Below, piece after piece: positions 18,099 through 27,530 of a stretch of DNA of 64,000 bases. The stretch is from NCBI GenBank assembly GCA_016935315.1, contig JAFGRD010000051.1, positions 35,941-99,940 of the forward strand, given 5' to 3'. Position numbers and translations under genes: made by a program. Below the pieces are notes generated by a model. That model did not search any database. It saw nothing but the letters and a program-made list of their open reading frames with translations, and was not told where the DNA came from. The stretch is from Pirellulales bacterium. Its GTDB lineage: Bacteria > Planctomycetota > Planctomycetia > Pirellulales > Thermoguttaceae. Within the stretch, counting starts at the first letter, position 1; every line of letters begins with the position of its first letter.

Positions 18099-19850
18099 CT
18101 ATTGCTTCAACACCCGCATCAATTCCGGCAGCGAGGTCACCCCCTTGGCGACCAGCAGAATGCCTTCCTCTTGAAGACTCCGCATCCCGTCCTTTCGGCC
18201 GGCCTGGCGGAGCAATTCGATCTTCGGGTCGGCTTTCAGCACGTGGCGGACCGTATCGCCGACGACCAGCAGCTCGAACACGGCGGTTCGGCCGAGGTAG
18301 CCGATGCCGTTGCACACCTCGCAGACCTCCTCGGGTTCCTGCGGCGGCCGGTAGAACGCCTTGACGCGGCCTTCCGGAATGCCGAGTTGCTGGAGCACCT
18401 GGGGCGTCGGCGTATAGGCCTCTTTGCATTCGGCGCACAGCTTGCGGACCAGCCGCTGGCTGACCACCGCCGAGACGGCCTTGGCGAGTTTCTTCCGGTC
18501 GGCCCCCAGCGCCAAGACTCGCAGCAGCGCCTCCGCGCTGTCCTTGGCCCGAATCGTGCTGACGATCAACCGCTTCTCGTCGGCGATCTCGTCGCACACG
18601 AGGTCGACCGTCTCGCCGTCGACCAGGTCGCGAATCACGACCACTTCCGGTTCTTCACGAAAGACCTTGGGCAGCACGTCGACCGGTGTTTGGCCGTCGG
18701 CCGCCTTATAGGTCCGCACCGGACAGTTTTCGATTTTCTCGTAGGGGTTGGTGACCTCCTCGACGGCCATGAACTCCCGCGTGTATCGGTCGGTGTGGCG
18801 GATCACCACGTCGGCCGTGCTTCGCAACCCGCCGCCCGGCATGGCCGAGAACAGCAGCAAACCCTTCTCCAGGTAAAACAGCTCGCGGATCTGCTCCTGG
18901 ATCTTTTCTCGCATTCCCAGCTCGCCCATGTCGTCGAAGGCGATCTTCTTGTCTTCGAACTGGATCACGGCGCGTTCGCCCGACTTGGTTCCTTGCGCGG
19001 TCAGGGTGGTGGCGTACTTGACCGAACTATATTCGGCGCTGAATCTGCCCGACTGCCGGTTCTGCCGGTCCTGCGAGTTCATGCCGCAGAGGACCTTCAG
19101 CGATTCCAAGGCCGGATCGCCCGCGTCGCGTTCGATCGGCTCTTGATTGAGCCACACGCCGTCGACCAGGTAGCGCAAGCCGACTGCCTGCTGGGAGTAG
19201 TCGAGCATGATGGCCGACGCCCGCATCGTCAGGCCGTCGTAGAGGATTTTCCGTGCGGGCAAGAGGCCGGGCGTCTGTCGCGCCAGCAACAGGCGGGCGT
19301 TGTTTTCGCGTTCGTCGGCGCCGCCGAGTCCGGCGACTCTCACCGGCGGCCCCTTCTCGTGGGGATCCATGGCTTCGGCCGCGATCTTGACACCCACCTT
19401 GGCCAGACGCACCGCGAGCCAATAGCGGATATGGGCCGGGGTAAAGACCCGCAAATCGTTGGTAACCCGCCGATTGCGTTGCACGACGTACGTGGAAAAA
19501 GGGGCCACGTAGGCGATCGCCAGCAGCGGAAACGCCAGCCAGAAGTACGGGATGATCCAGACCAGCACGAACGTCGCGAAGAACGGCCCGCAGATGATCG
19601 GATTCCAGCGCACGTAGTTGAGCTTCAACTCTTGGGCGTCCTGGCTGGCCCAGTCGGCGGAATGCACCCACATGGCGAACACCACCCAGCAGGCGAGGAT
19701 CTGGATCCAGCCCAGGTAGAAACCCGACCCGCGCCAGCTCGATCTCAACTCCATCGACGGCCAATCGGCGCCCGATTGGGCGAGCAGCTCGCCCGAGCCC
19801 ACCGTGAGGATCAGGACCATGATGGTCACGATGAACGAGAAACGCAACAT
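18099..19850 (-). CDS. Membrane-anchored GspE/PilB-type protein with degenerate Walker A (probable pseudo-ATPase)
   Basis: A 583-residue protein. A signal-like helix (1-25) and hydrophobic segments at about 48-66 and 85-127 precede a GspE/PilB-like body. The expected Walker A GxxxxGKT is replaced by MPGGGLRST (M337-T345), with no GK. The Walker B region reads EPEVVVIRDLVDGETVD, where active enzymes have a glutamate after the hydrophobic run followed by RD. The C4 zinc module of PilB/GspE is kept (C472, C475, C510, C513) and the C-terminal GYLGRTAVFELL matches the family. The fold is therefore recognisable but catalysis is unlikely. Its ATG overlaps the pilT stop (ATGA). A regulatory or scaffolding partner of PilT is a reasonable guess. 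Confidence 0.82.
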   Translation of the reverse strand: MLRFSFIVTIMVLILTVGSGELLAQSGADWPSMELRSSWRGSGFYLGWIQILACWVVFAMWVHSADWASQDAQELKLNYVRWNPIICGPFFATFVLVWIIPYFWLAFPLLAIAYVAPFSTYVVQRNRRVTNDLRVFTPAHIRYWLAVRLAKVGVKIAAEAMDPHEKGPPVRVAGLGGADERENNARLLLARQTPGLLPARKILYDGLTMRASAIMLDYSQQAVGLRYLVDGVWLNQEPIERDAGDPALESLKVLCGMNSQDRQNRQSGRFSAEYSSVKYATTLTAQGTKSGERAVIQFEDKKIAFDDMGELGMREKIQEQIRELFYLEKGLLLFSAMPGGGLRSTADVVIRHTDRYTREFMAVEEVTNPYEKIENCPVRTYKAADGQTPVDVLPKVFREEPEVVVIRDLVDGETVDLVCDEIADEKRLIVSTIRAKDSAEALLRVLALGADRKKLAKAVSAVVSQRLVRKLCAECKEAYTPTPQVLQQLGIPEGRVKAFYRPPQEPEEVCEVCNGIGYLGRTAVFELLVVGDTVRHVLKADPKIELLRQAGRKDGMRSLQEEGILLVAKGVTSLPELMRVLKQ

Positions 19851-21097
19851 CAGAGCATTCCGGATTGGCTGACGTCGATGCCTTTGAGGGCCATTTTAAG
19901 TGCTTCGGGATTAGGGGCCACCTCGAACGCCGTCGCCCGATCGATCATGTCGCGATTGACCAGATCCTTGAGGCTCTGTGTGAAGTCCTGCATGCCTTCC
20001 TCCTTGGCCAGGCGGATGGCGTCGGCGAGCTTCTGGTCCTCTTCATCTTCGATCAGCTTGCGGACCGTGGGGTTGAAGAACATGATCTCGACGGTGGGCA
20101 CGCGGCCGACCCCCTCCTTGATCGAGGGAATCAGCTTCTGGGCGATGATCCCCTTCATGTTGAAGATCAACGCGCTGCGGATCGCCGTGTGCATGCTTCG
20201 GGGAAACAGATCCAACAGCCGGCCGACCGTGCTGGGTGCCGTCGAGGCGTGGATCGTCCCGAACACGAGATGGCCCGTCTCGGCCGCCTGCAATGCCGTC
20301 TCGAACGTCTCCCGGTCGCGCATTTCCCCCACCAGCATCACGTCCGGATCTTCCCGCACGGCGTGCTTCATGCCGGTCATGAAGTTCTTCACGTCCATGC
20401 CGATCTCGCGCTGGTTGATCAGGCACTTGTCTTCGGTGAAGGTGAATTCGATCGGGTCTTCCAGCGTGAGGATGTGCTTGCGGTAGTTGCGATTGACATA
20501 GTCGAGCATCGAGGCGATCGTGGTCGTCTTCCCCGATCCGGTAATCCCGGCCAACAAGATCATGCCCTGGCTGTAGTGGCAGAGCTTCTCCAGGCTGGGC
20601 GGCAGGTGGAGCTGTTCGAAGCTGGGGATCCAGTTGCTCACCCGACGCGCGACCAGCCCCACGTGCCCCATCTGCTGCAGCACGTTGACGCGAAAGCGCC
20701 ACGACTTGTCGTCCACTTCCAGGGAATAGGCGAAGTCCACGCCGCCGTCTTCCTCGAAAACCAGCACGCGCCGCTTGTCGAGCTTGATCATGGGGAAGAT
20801 CAGCCGAACCATCTCCTCGTCGTTGATCGGAGGCCGGTTCAGCGGGCGCAGCGAGCCGTTGACACGAACGAACGGCGGGCAATCGACCTTCAGGTGAAGG
20901 TCGCTGCCTTCCAGCTTCACCAGCGCACGAAACACCTTGTCGATCTCCAGCCCCTCGCGGATACCAACGAATCGTTCTTTGCTGAGTTCGCCCGTCACCT
21001 GCATATTCGGCTCCTGATCGCTTTGGTGTTCAGTCGCCTCGGGTCGTCTCTGTTCTGTCTTCGCTTCCTTCTGTCTCGGCTCCACGTCCGTAGCCAT
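19850..21097 (-). CDS. pilT: PilT-type twitching/retraction ATPase
   Basis: A 415-residue hexameric ATPase of the PilT/GspE superfamily. After a 40-residue charged leader come the N-terminal PAS-like domain (KLEGSDLHLKVDCPPFVRVNG), Walker A GITGSGKT (184-191), the Asp box (LEDPIEF), Walker B DPDVMLVGEMRD (about 250-261) and the His box HLVFGTIHAS. These are all intact, and the PilT-type order supports pilus retraction or related secretion. GGAGG lies just before ATG 21097. It is the first gene of a minus-strand operon with the degenerate PilB-like gene, cvpA-like and DUF4190-like genes. No pilin or PilC gene is in the window. Confidence 0.9.
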   Translation of the reverse strand: MATDVEPRQKEAKTEQRRPEATEHQSDQEPNMQVTGELSKERFVGIREGLEIDKVFRALVKLEGSDLHLKVDCPPFVRVNGSLRPLNRPPINDEEMVRLIFPMIKLDKRRVLVFEEDGGVDFAYSLEVDDKSWRFRVNVLQQMGHVGLVARRVSNWIPSFEQLHLPPSLEKLCHYSQGMILLAGITGSGKTTTIASMLDYVNRNYRKHILTLEDPIEFTFTEDKCLINQREIGMDVKNFMTGMKHAVREDPDVMLVGEMRDRETFETALQAAETGHLVFGTIHASTAPSTVGRLLDLFPRSMHTAIRSALIFNMKGIIAQKLIPSIKEGVGRVPTVEIMFFNPTVRKLIEDEEDQKLADAIRLAKEEGMQDFTQSLKDLVNRDMIDRATAFEVAPNPEALKMALKGIDVSQSGML

Positions 21098-21184
21098 CGT
21101 GCCTCCTTCGATCGATTCTCTGTTCCAAGGCGCCCCTGTTCCGATAGGGACAAGGTCCCGAATGAGACGCCTTTCTACTACTAT

Positions 21185-21970
21185 TTACCGAGTGACGCCG
21201 TTTTGCAACCTCACGGGGACCCCGCGACGCTGCATAATGCGTTTGGTTTCTTCAATGGTGTACTCGCCGTAATGGAAAATGCTGGCGGCCAGGGCGGCTT
21301 CCGCCCCGCCCAACAGGATGGCATCGGCCAGGTGATCAGGGCACCCGGCTCCGCCGCTGGCGACCACCGGAATCCTCACAGCCTTGGTCACCGCCGAGGT
21401 CATTTCCAGATCATAGCCGTCTTTTGTCCCGTCGGCGTCCATGCTGGTCAGCACGATCTCGCCGGCCCCGAGTTGCTCGACCGTACGGGCCCAGGCAACA
21501 GCCTCCAATCCGGTGCCGATACGCCCCCCGTTGATGTGTACTTCCCAGAACTCTTTGCCGTCTTGGATCACACGCTTCGGGTCGATATTGACCACGATAC
21601 ACTGGCTGCCGAAGCGCCGGGCGGCCTCGCGGACGAACTCGGGATTCCGACAGGCGGCCGAGTTGATCGAGACCTTGTCGCTGCCCGCATTGAGCAAGGC
21701 CCGAATATCCTCCATCAAGCGTATGCCGCCTCCGACCGTGAGTGGCATGAAGATCACCTCGGCGGTCCTTCGGACCACATCGAGGATAATGTCGCGGCCC
21801 TCGTGACTGGCAGTGATGTCCAGGAAGACCAATTCGTCGGCCCCCTCCTGCTCGTAGCGCGCCGCCACTTCGACCGGATCTCCGGCGTCGCGGAGATTCA
21901 GGAAATTCGTGCCCTTGACCACCCGGCCCCGGTTCACGTCGAGACAGGGAATTACCCGTTTAGCGAACAT
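21185..21970 (-). CDS. hisF: Imidazole glycerol phosphate synthase, cyclase subunit
   Basis: A 261-residue (beta/alpha)8 barrel that closes the imidazole ring in histidine synthesis with ammonia from HisH. The catalytic aspartates D11 ([12 protein letters not shown]) and D130 (VVNIDPKR) are present. The phosphate-binding loops LTVGGGIR and VVASGGAG are also seen. The length is right for the family. It stands apart from other his genes, as is common in planctomycetes. Confidence 0.95.
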   Translation of the reverse strand: MFAKRVIPCLDVNRGRVVKGTNFLNLRDAGDPVEVAARYEQEGADELVFLDITASHEGRDIILDVVRRTAEVIFMPLTVGGGIRLMEDIRALLNAGSDKVSINSAACRNPEFVREAARRFGSQCIVVNIDPKRVIQDGKEFWEVHINGGRIGTGLEAVAWARTVEQLGAGEIVLTSMDADGTKDGYDLEMTSAVTKAVRIPVVASGGAGCPDHLADAILLGGAEAALAASIFHYGEYTIEETKRIMQRRGVPVRLQNGVTR

Positions 21971-22088
21971 GGGCAGCCGCCCGAAGAGGCCTCTTCCAGT
22001 CGCAGCGGCCGGCAGCGGCCGGCAGCGGCCAAACCCTTACTGTAGTATGTCGCCCGCACGCGGTCAACACCCTGATCGATCGGGTGGT

Positions 22089-25000
22089 TTATTCCCCGCC
22101 GGCAGTCCATCTCGCGGCGGCGCGCATGTCCACCCGCGGCGTCGCAAGCATCTTCCGCCGGCCCTCCCGAATCGCTTCGAGCATGGTGGCGTAGTCGGGA
22201 TCGCCGGGGTCCTGGAAGAGCGGCCTGCCCTGGCCGCCTTCCTCGGTACCCAGGCCGCGACCGCCGGCCGCCTTGGCCAAATGGGCCACCAGCAGGGCGC
22301 TGTGTTCCGGGTGGGTGAAATTGACCCACGCGTAGCGGCCGTCCCAGATGTTGCCGTGGTCGTTCGGGTGCGGAAATCCGCCGTGACAGGAGTGGCAGCG
22401 GCGACCGTAAACGCCCAGCAGTCGCTTCGCATACCATGGCGACTCCTGGCCGGTTTCCACGTCCGTACAAAGGTCGCGATAGCCGGGCGAATGGGGGCGG
22501 CTGTGCTCGTAGGTGCCGTAGTACGGCACGTTGGCGTCGATCCAAAGGTAAATCCGTCGGCGGTCGGCAAGCGGAATCATCCGGCCGCAGTGGTCCGTCT
22601 CGATATACTCCAGCAACCGGCTGGCGTGCGAACCGGTCCACAAGGGCCGATTGACGGCCGTGGGCGTCCGCAACAGCCAGAAGAAATGGACCAGCGGCTT
22701 GCCGCGGGCCGCCTCTTCGGGCAACATCTGCCCGGCGGCCATGTCGTGCTGCCGGTACGACCGGCTACGCCCCAGCAAGTTGTCGTAAGCCATGTTGAAG
22801 ATCCGCGTCTTGTCGCCCGAAAGGTCGTAGCCGGCGTCGGGATCCGGGCCGCTGTGGCACTCCACACAATACGTGTCCAGGACGGGTTGGACGACCTTGA
22901 CGAAATCGACGATTCCGCCGTTGCCCCAGACGGGCGGCGTCGGCCGCCGCGGCGGCCGGTGCGAAGCGATCGGGCTGGCCGCCGACCGGGCCGGCGGGGC
23001 CGTGTTCCGCGGCTCGTGACAGCCGATACAGCTCAGCGTTTCGCCCGGCATCAGTTGCACGGCCGAGGTCATCCGCTGCAGCTCGCGTCCTTCCGCGTCG
23101 AGCACCTGGAAGTAGACCTCTCGCAGAGCCGGCACCAGGAAATGGGCCGAACCGTCGGCCTCGACCGGCACGCAGCCCCAGCAGCGCTTGGCGTAATACG
23201 TGCCATAGCTCATCACGGGCGACTGGTCGTAAGCCCGATGGCTGAGGTCGGCCATCTTGCGCATCTGCTCCATGAGTTGGATCTGCTTGACCCGGCCCCG
23301 CTCGATGCCCGGCAAACCGCGATAGACGTCGGCTAACAAGACCGATCCCCAGGCGGTGGTGTCTTGGGCCGACGGCTCTCGACGTTCCCCCGAGGCGACC
23401 ATCGGAATCGCGCCTTGCGGCCGCAGAGACAAGGGGCCATAGCAGCCCATCTCCGGGTCGGCATGGACCGGCACCTTGTTGTCGCAGAGATCCAAGAGGT
23501 AAACAGCGAAGCGGCCCACGCCGCCCTCGCCCCCGCCGTAGGCGACCAGGAACTGATAGTCGTTGACGGGAAACGGATCGCGATAGGACCAGCGGTACGA
23601 GCGGTCTTCGATGATCGGAAATTCCTCCGTGATCCAGGCAAAGCCCTGGTCTCGGGGTGCCTCCAGGCCGAGTTGGTTCTGAATCAGCCCGATCGCCCCA
23701 TGGGGCCATCCGTGGTGCGGAGCGAACGTGGCCACCACCAGGTTGCCTTGGCCGGGAACGGGCCGGGCCTGCCAGAACGTGCCCACCGCTCGGATCGTGT
23801 TGCCGAAGAAGAGCTGGTAGCGACGCCCGTCCGGGCTCTGCGTCCAAAGACTCTGCCGGTAGGTCAGGTCGCGGTCGACGTATTCCCAGCGGGTGAACAG
23901 CACGCGGCCGTCGGGCAGCATCTGCGGCGAAAAGTCGGAAAGCGTGTTTTGGCTCACGCACCGCACGTCGCCGCCGTCGCGCCGCATGACGTGCAAGTTG
24001 GAGCTTGGGCCCGGTTGGCATACCGTGAAGCCGCCGCGCCGCGTCGAGACAAACAGTAAATCGCCGTCGGGCAGTTCGATCGCACTGACCTCGTGGTATT
24101 GCGGGTCGCGGCTGACCCTCTTGAGGCCTTGTCCGTCCACGCCGATCTCGTAGATCTGCCAGCACGGCTCCTCCCGTCTTCTGAACGAGAAAAACAGCGT
24201 CTGGGCGTCGCGAGAAAGGTTCATGTCGAAGATGCAGCCTTCCGGGTCGCTGAAGATCACCTGCGGCGGTGTGCCGGGCGTGGCCGGGTCGCAGACGGCG
24301 ATCCGACAGCCCCAACGTTCCGGGACGCTCTGCCAGAGGTAACAGTTGGCGGCGTTGGGGCGCGCCAGCGGGTGCCGCATGAAGAAGGCAATCCGGCCGA
24401 GTTGGCCGACCTGCTCGGACAGCAGCCCTCGCAACCCTTCGAGGTGCTTCGCGACCGTCGCGTCGTCAACGGCCTCGCCGGCTTCCATGCTCTCCAACAG
24501 CCGCTTTCGTTGCCTTTGGAAGTCGGCCAATCGGGCCAGATAGCGTTGACCTTGGAGTGAAAGGCCTTCCGTGCGAAGCATCAGGTCACCGAGGACCGTT
24601 CGCCGCGGCTCGAACCGGATATTCCGCAAGTCACCCAGCCGCCGCCGAAACTCTCGGGCACGCACCAGTCGCGGGTCGTCGCGGATGTCCCATTCGATGA
24701 TCCCGCTGCCGAAGCCGGGGCGCGACTGGACCTCGATCCGCAAGGCCGCCGTCTCGACCGGCCGGAACGTGACCCGGTTGAACACGCCCTTTTCGACGCC
24801 GAACGGGCAGGTGTTTTCCACCGGCAACCAGCGATCGCCGCGGCGATGGAAGAGCCGCCACGACTCGGGCAGGGGGCAGTCGCCGCCGGGCGTGTCGTCG
24901 AGCCAGTAGACCTCGGTGGCCGAGACCTTGCGCGGCCCGTCCAAATGATATTCGACCCATTCCTTGGTTCCCTGGTGTGGCCAGAAGGAATGTCGCGGGC

Positions 25001-25157
25001 GGTCGGTGGGGCTCTGCGGCTCGACGCGATCGTTGATCGCCGCGACCGTGTCGCCGGGGAAGCAGTGCGAGACGCGCACCTCCTCGGCGGCCACCGGCCC
25101 GGCAAGCACGGCGGCGGACAGAAGCAGAAGCGACCGGATCGTGAAACCCATGAGCAT
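22089..25157 (-). CDS. Secreted beta-propeller/c-type cytochrome protein (hydrazine-synthase-alpha-like)
   Basis: A 1022-residue exported protein with a cleavable signal peptide (FTIRSLLLLSAAVLAGPVAA). Residues ~30-170 resemble a discoidin/F5-F8 type C module (EYHLDGPRKVSATEVYWLDD). The middle (~270-620) has TolB/WD-like propeller repeats (SRDAQTLFFSFRR, LPDGDLLFVSTRRGGF). Then come three CxxCH haem motifs, CIGCHE (~709), CVECHSG (~764) and CHSCHGG (~920). This order matches the planctomycete family related to the alpha subunit of hydrazine synthase, but no beta/gamma subunit or other anammox gene is here, so hydrazine chemistry is not implied. It probably acts as a periplasmic redox protein. 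It is monocistronic. Confidence 0.8.
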   Translation of the reverse strand: MLMGFTIRSLLLLSAAVLAGPVAAEEVRVSHCFPGDTVAAINDRVEPQSPTDRPRHSFWPHQGTKEWVEYHLDGPRKVSATEVYWLDDTPGGDCPLPESWRLFHRRGDRWLPVENTCPFGVEKGVFNRVTFRPVETAALRIEVQSRPGFGSGIIEWDIRDDPRLVRAREFRRRLGDLRNIRFEPRRTVLGDLMLRTEGLSLQGQRYLARLADFQRQRKRLLESMEAGEAVDDATVAKHLEGLRGLLSEQVGQLGRIAFFMRHPLARPNAANCYLWQSVPERWGCRIAVCDPATPGTPPQVIFSDPEGCIFDMNLSRDAQTLFFSFRRREEPCWQIYEIGVDGQGLKRVSRDPQYHEVSAIELPDGDLLFVSTRRGGFTVCQPGPSSNLHVMRRDGGDVRCVSQNTLSDFSPQMLPDGRVLFTRWEYVDRDLTYRQSLWTQSPDGRRYQLFFGNTIRAVGTFWQARPVPGQGNLVVATFAPHHGWPHGAIGLIQNQLGLEAPRDQGFAWITEEFPIIEDRSYRWSYRDPFPVNDYQFLVAYGGGEGGVGRFAVYLLDLCDNKVPVHADPEMGCYGPLSLRPQGAIPMVASGERREPSAQDTTAWGSVLLADVYRGLPGIERGRVKQIQLMEQMRKMADLSHRAYDQSPVMSYGTYYAKRCWGCVPVEADGSAHFLVPALREVYFQVLDAEGRELQRMTSAVQLMPGETLSCIGCHEPRNTAPPARSAASPIASHRPPRRPTPPVWGNGGIVDFVKVVQPVLDTYCVECHSGPDPDAGYDLSGDKTRIFNMAYDNLLGRSRSYRQHDMAAGQMLPEEAARGKPLVHFFWLLRTPTAVNRPLWTGSHASRLLEYIETDHCGRMIPLADRRRIYLWIDANVPYYGTYEHSRPHSPGYRDLCTDVETGQESPWYAKRLLGVYGRRCHSCHGGFPHPNDHGNIWDGRYAWVNFTHPEHSALLVAHLAKAAGGRGLGTEEGGQGRPLFQDPGDPDYATMLEAIREGRRKMLATPRVDMRAAARWTAGGE

Positions 25158-25230
25158 ATCCTTCCTGAGGGCAGGTGCAGGCAGGAGCCGAAGACTATTC
25201 TATCTGCCGAGGGGGTGAGATCGCAAGCGG

Positions 25231-25462
25231 CTAAGAACTCGTAGAAGAACAAGTTGGACATACATGAAAGTGCAAGGACGCGCAGCGGCCTTGCTCTTTC
25301 ATCACGCCCTGACGGAACGTGCCTTGGACTTTCGTGGTTCTTTCCCGATCAGAAGTCACCGGAATCGACGTTTCACACAGGGCGAGCGTTATGGCTGAAA
25401 GGGCGTTTGCGCCGCCTTTCCAGCCATGAGAATGCCCAACTTGTTCTTTTGCGAGTCCTAAG
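25231..25462. mobile_element. ~230-bp element with ~30-bp terminal inverted repeats (MITE-like)
   Basis: The left end (25231-25264) and right end (25429-25462) are inverted copies of one ~30-bp sequence containing AAGAACAAGTTGG; a third, solo copy is at 3072-3104. The interior has further inverted sequences, for example ATGGCTGAAAGG against CCTTTCCAGCCAT (25391-25428), and codes for nothing recognisable. The right end overlaps the stop codon of the adjacent gene. Size, structure and lack of coding capacity suit a miniature inverted-repeat element, but no transposase relative is in the window. Confidence 0.65.
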
Positions 25463-27308
25463 GACTCACCTCGATCACCGCCAGGGCCGTGGCGATCTTG
25501 CCGAACGGCGCACTGACCTGGATGCCGGCCACGCGATCGCGGACCCGTTCGGCCGATTCGCGGGCGATCTCCACGCCCATGCTCAACTGGTCCTCGCGGC
25601 TTTCGACCGACGCCATCCGCCGCATGGCCGATTCGGGGACCTCGACGCCGGGAACCTCGTTGTTCATGAACAGTGCATTGCGATAGCTGGCCAGCGGCCA
25701 GATGCCGGCGACGATCGGAATCGGGCAATCTCGCACGCGATCCAGAAACCTCAACAGCGCGTCCGGATCGAAAACCGGTTGGGTGATGGCAAACTCGGCG
25801 CCGGCCGCGATCTTGCGGCGGAAGCGATCCAACTCGTGCTGCTGGTCGAGCGCGGTCGGGTCGAGGCCGACGCCGATGACCGCCCGGGTGGGCGGATCCA
25901 GCGGCTGCCCGCCCAGATCGCTGCCGCCGTTCATCCGCCGTTGCACCGCCACCATGCCGATCGAGTCCGTATCGAACACGCCGGTTGCCTGGGGGTAATT
26001 GCCCAGTTTCGGCGGATCACCGGTTACGAAGAGGATGTTGTGGATCTCGCAGGCGGCGCAAGCCAGCAAATCGGCCTGCATCCCGATCAGATTCCGGTCG
26101 CGACAGCAGAAGTGCAGAATCGGCTCGATTTGCGTCTCTTGCCTGATCCGCTCGCAGGTGAAAAGCGGCGAGATGCGCGAGCTCGCCCGGGGGCCGTCGG
26201 GAATGTTCACGGCCAGCACGCCGTGTTCAAAGAGCGTTTTGCACTTCTGGATCGTGACGCTGAGATCGTAGCCTCGCGGCGGGAGCAGCTCGACCGTGGT
26301 GACCCACTGACCGGCGGCCAGGTGGGCCGCCCATCGCGACCGTTGGGCAAGGGGCACGGGCTCCTGCTCTTCGGCCGTCTCGACCGCGGGGCCGACGACC
26401 GATACTGTCTCGATCCGCGCCAGCGGCTTGACGGCCAGGGCCACCTCGCGGATATGCTCGGGCGTGGTGCCGCAGCAACCGCCCACGGCCGACGCCCCCA
26501 GGCTCACGTAGCGTTTGGCGTAGCTGGTCAGATACGCGGGCGAACAGAGGTAGATGTTCCGGTTGCCGACCTCCTTGGGCTGCCCGGCATTGGGCTGCAC
26601 GATCAGCGGCAGTGTCGTGAGTCGTGCCGCCCGCTGCACCGCACCGAGCAAACCGTCCGGCCCGCTGCCGCAGTTCAGCCCCCAGGCGACCGGTTGCGGC
26701 CAATCGTCGGGCAACGGGGCCATCAGGCTCTCGATTGGCTCGCCGAACTTCGATTCCGCTTCATGGACGATGGCGAACGAGAGTACATACGGTACGTGGG
26801 GAAGCCGTCGCATGGCGGCGGCGCAGTCTTCGAGTGCCCTGCGGCTGGGCTGCGTTTCAAAAAGGACGAAGTCGGCCCCGCCCTCGAAGAGGTTCTCAGC
26901 CTGCTCGACGATCATCGATTCCAGCCGGTCTTCGTACTGCGGCTGATTGGGCAGCGGGCCGATGGAGCCCGCCACGAACACGGGGTGGTCGGCCGCGTCG
27001 GCCACTCCCCGGGCGAGCCGGGCGGCGGCCTGGTGGATTTCCGCAAGCCGGTCGGCCAGCCCGAATTGCCCCAACGCCACGCGGTTGGCGCCGAAGGTGT
27101 TCGTGGTCAACACATCGGCCCCGGCGTCACGATACTCCGTGTGGATCCGCCGGATCAGCTTCTCGTCGGAAAGACAGAGCTCGTCGAAACAGCGGTTCGT
27201 GAAGACGTGGTGCCGGTAGATCTCGGTGCCCATGGCCCCGTCGAACACGAGCACGCCGCCGGCCAGCGCCTCTGCGAAGGTTGGCAAATCGGGTATCATA
27301 CGAATCAT
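25458..27308 (-). CDS. Bifunctional homocysteine S-methyltransferase / 5,10-methylenetetrahydrofolate reductase
   Basis: A 616-residue fusion of the YitJ type. Residues 1-~295 form a zinc-dependent homocysteine methyltransferase barrel (FDGAMGTEIYR, NTFGANR, zinc cysteines in LNCGSGPDG and GGCCGTTPEH). Residues ~330-616 are a flavin methylene-THF reductase (VTTVELLPPRGYD, FVTGDPPKLGNYPQATGVFD, GAEFAITQPVFDPD). Together they could make methyl-THF and/or transfer methyl groups in methionine synthesis. The start is ATG 27308 or ATG 27299. An upstream extension to 27434 would run through the 103-bp repeat and is rejected. No SAM or cobalamin riboswitch was recognised upstream. Confidence 0.9.
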   Translation of the reverse strand: MIRMIPDLPTFAEALAGGVLVFDGAMGTEIYRHHVFTNRCFDELCLSDEKLIRRIHTEYRDAGADVLTTNTFGANRVALGQFGLADRLAEIHQAAARLARGVADAADHPVFVAGSIGPLPNQPQYEDRLESMIVEQAENLFEGGADFVLFETQPSRRALEDCAAAMRRLPHVPYVLSFAIVHEAESKFGEPIESLMAPLPDDWPQPVAWGLNCGSGPDGLLGAVQRAARLTTLPLIVQPNAGQPKEVGNRNIYLCSPAYLTSYAKRYVSLGASAVGGCCGTTPEHIREVALAVKPLARIETVSVVGPAVETAEEQEPVPLAQRSRWAAHLAAGQWVTTVELLPPRGYDLSVTIQKCKTLFEHGVLAVNIPDGPRASSRISPLFTCERIRQETQIEPILHFCCRDRNLIGMQADLLACAACEIHNILFVTGDPPKLGNYPQATGVFDTDSIGMVAVQRRMNGGSDLGGQPLDPPTRAVIGVGLDPTALDQQHELDRFRRKIAAGAEFAITQPVFDPDALLRFLDRVRDCPIPIVAGIWPLASYRNALFMNNEVPGVEVPESAMRRMASVESREDQLSMGVEIARESAERVRDRVAGIQVSAPFGKIATALAVIEVSP

Positions 27309-27347
27309 CCGGTCGGTTGGGCGCGGCCTTCGCGGTTCGAAACGGCC

Positions 27348-27450
27348 TATTGACGCTTGCGCCCTCAATGCACGAGGGCGCCCCACGGGAGCCCGACTTG
27401 TCCGGCCTCCCGTGGGTCGGCCTGGATCATTCACAATGCAAACATCAACA
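27348..27450 (-). repeat. 103-bp dispersed repeat, copy C
   Basis: Full copy in reverse orientation, from TATTGACGCTTGCG to GCAAACATCAACA. The stem here is CCCACGGGAG paired with CTCCCGTGGG; relative to copy E an A:T pair has become C:G on both sides. It sits 40 bp upstream of the methyltransferase/reductase start and in front of the divergent GH78-like gene. Confidence 0.9.
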
Positions 27451-27458
27451 AGCGCGAG

Positions 27459-27488
27459 TTGCCGTGCCCCTGCACCTCTATATACAAT
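27459..27488 (+). promoter_or_regulatory. Candidate promoter of the GH78-like gene
   Basis: TTGCCG (27459-27464) and TACAAT (27483-27488) are spaced by 18 bp. The initiation point would fall some 40 bp upstream of the inverted repeat at 27531. Confidence 0.4.
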
Positions 27489-27530
27489 ACTCGCAACACT
27501 TCGGCCAAGTGGCGGCCCGGGCGACTTGTC

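Noticed and set aside
17724..20486. A 920-codon plus-strand frame across the PilT operon
   Set aside because: Antisense to four genes with recognisable domains and overlapping starts and stops.
22005..22032. Short tandem GGCAGCGGCC repeat upstream of hisF
   Set aside because: Only about three units of simple GC-rich sequence, with no sign of function.
27309..27347. A SAM or cobalamin riboswitch before the methionine gene
   Set aside because: The leader is short, none of the expected conserved boxes is present, and the next 100 bp are a dispersed repeat.
27309..27434. N-terminal extension of the methyltransferase/reductase
   Set aside because: It runs through repeat copy C, and the family starts at the internal methionines.
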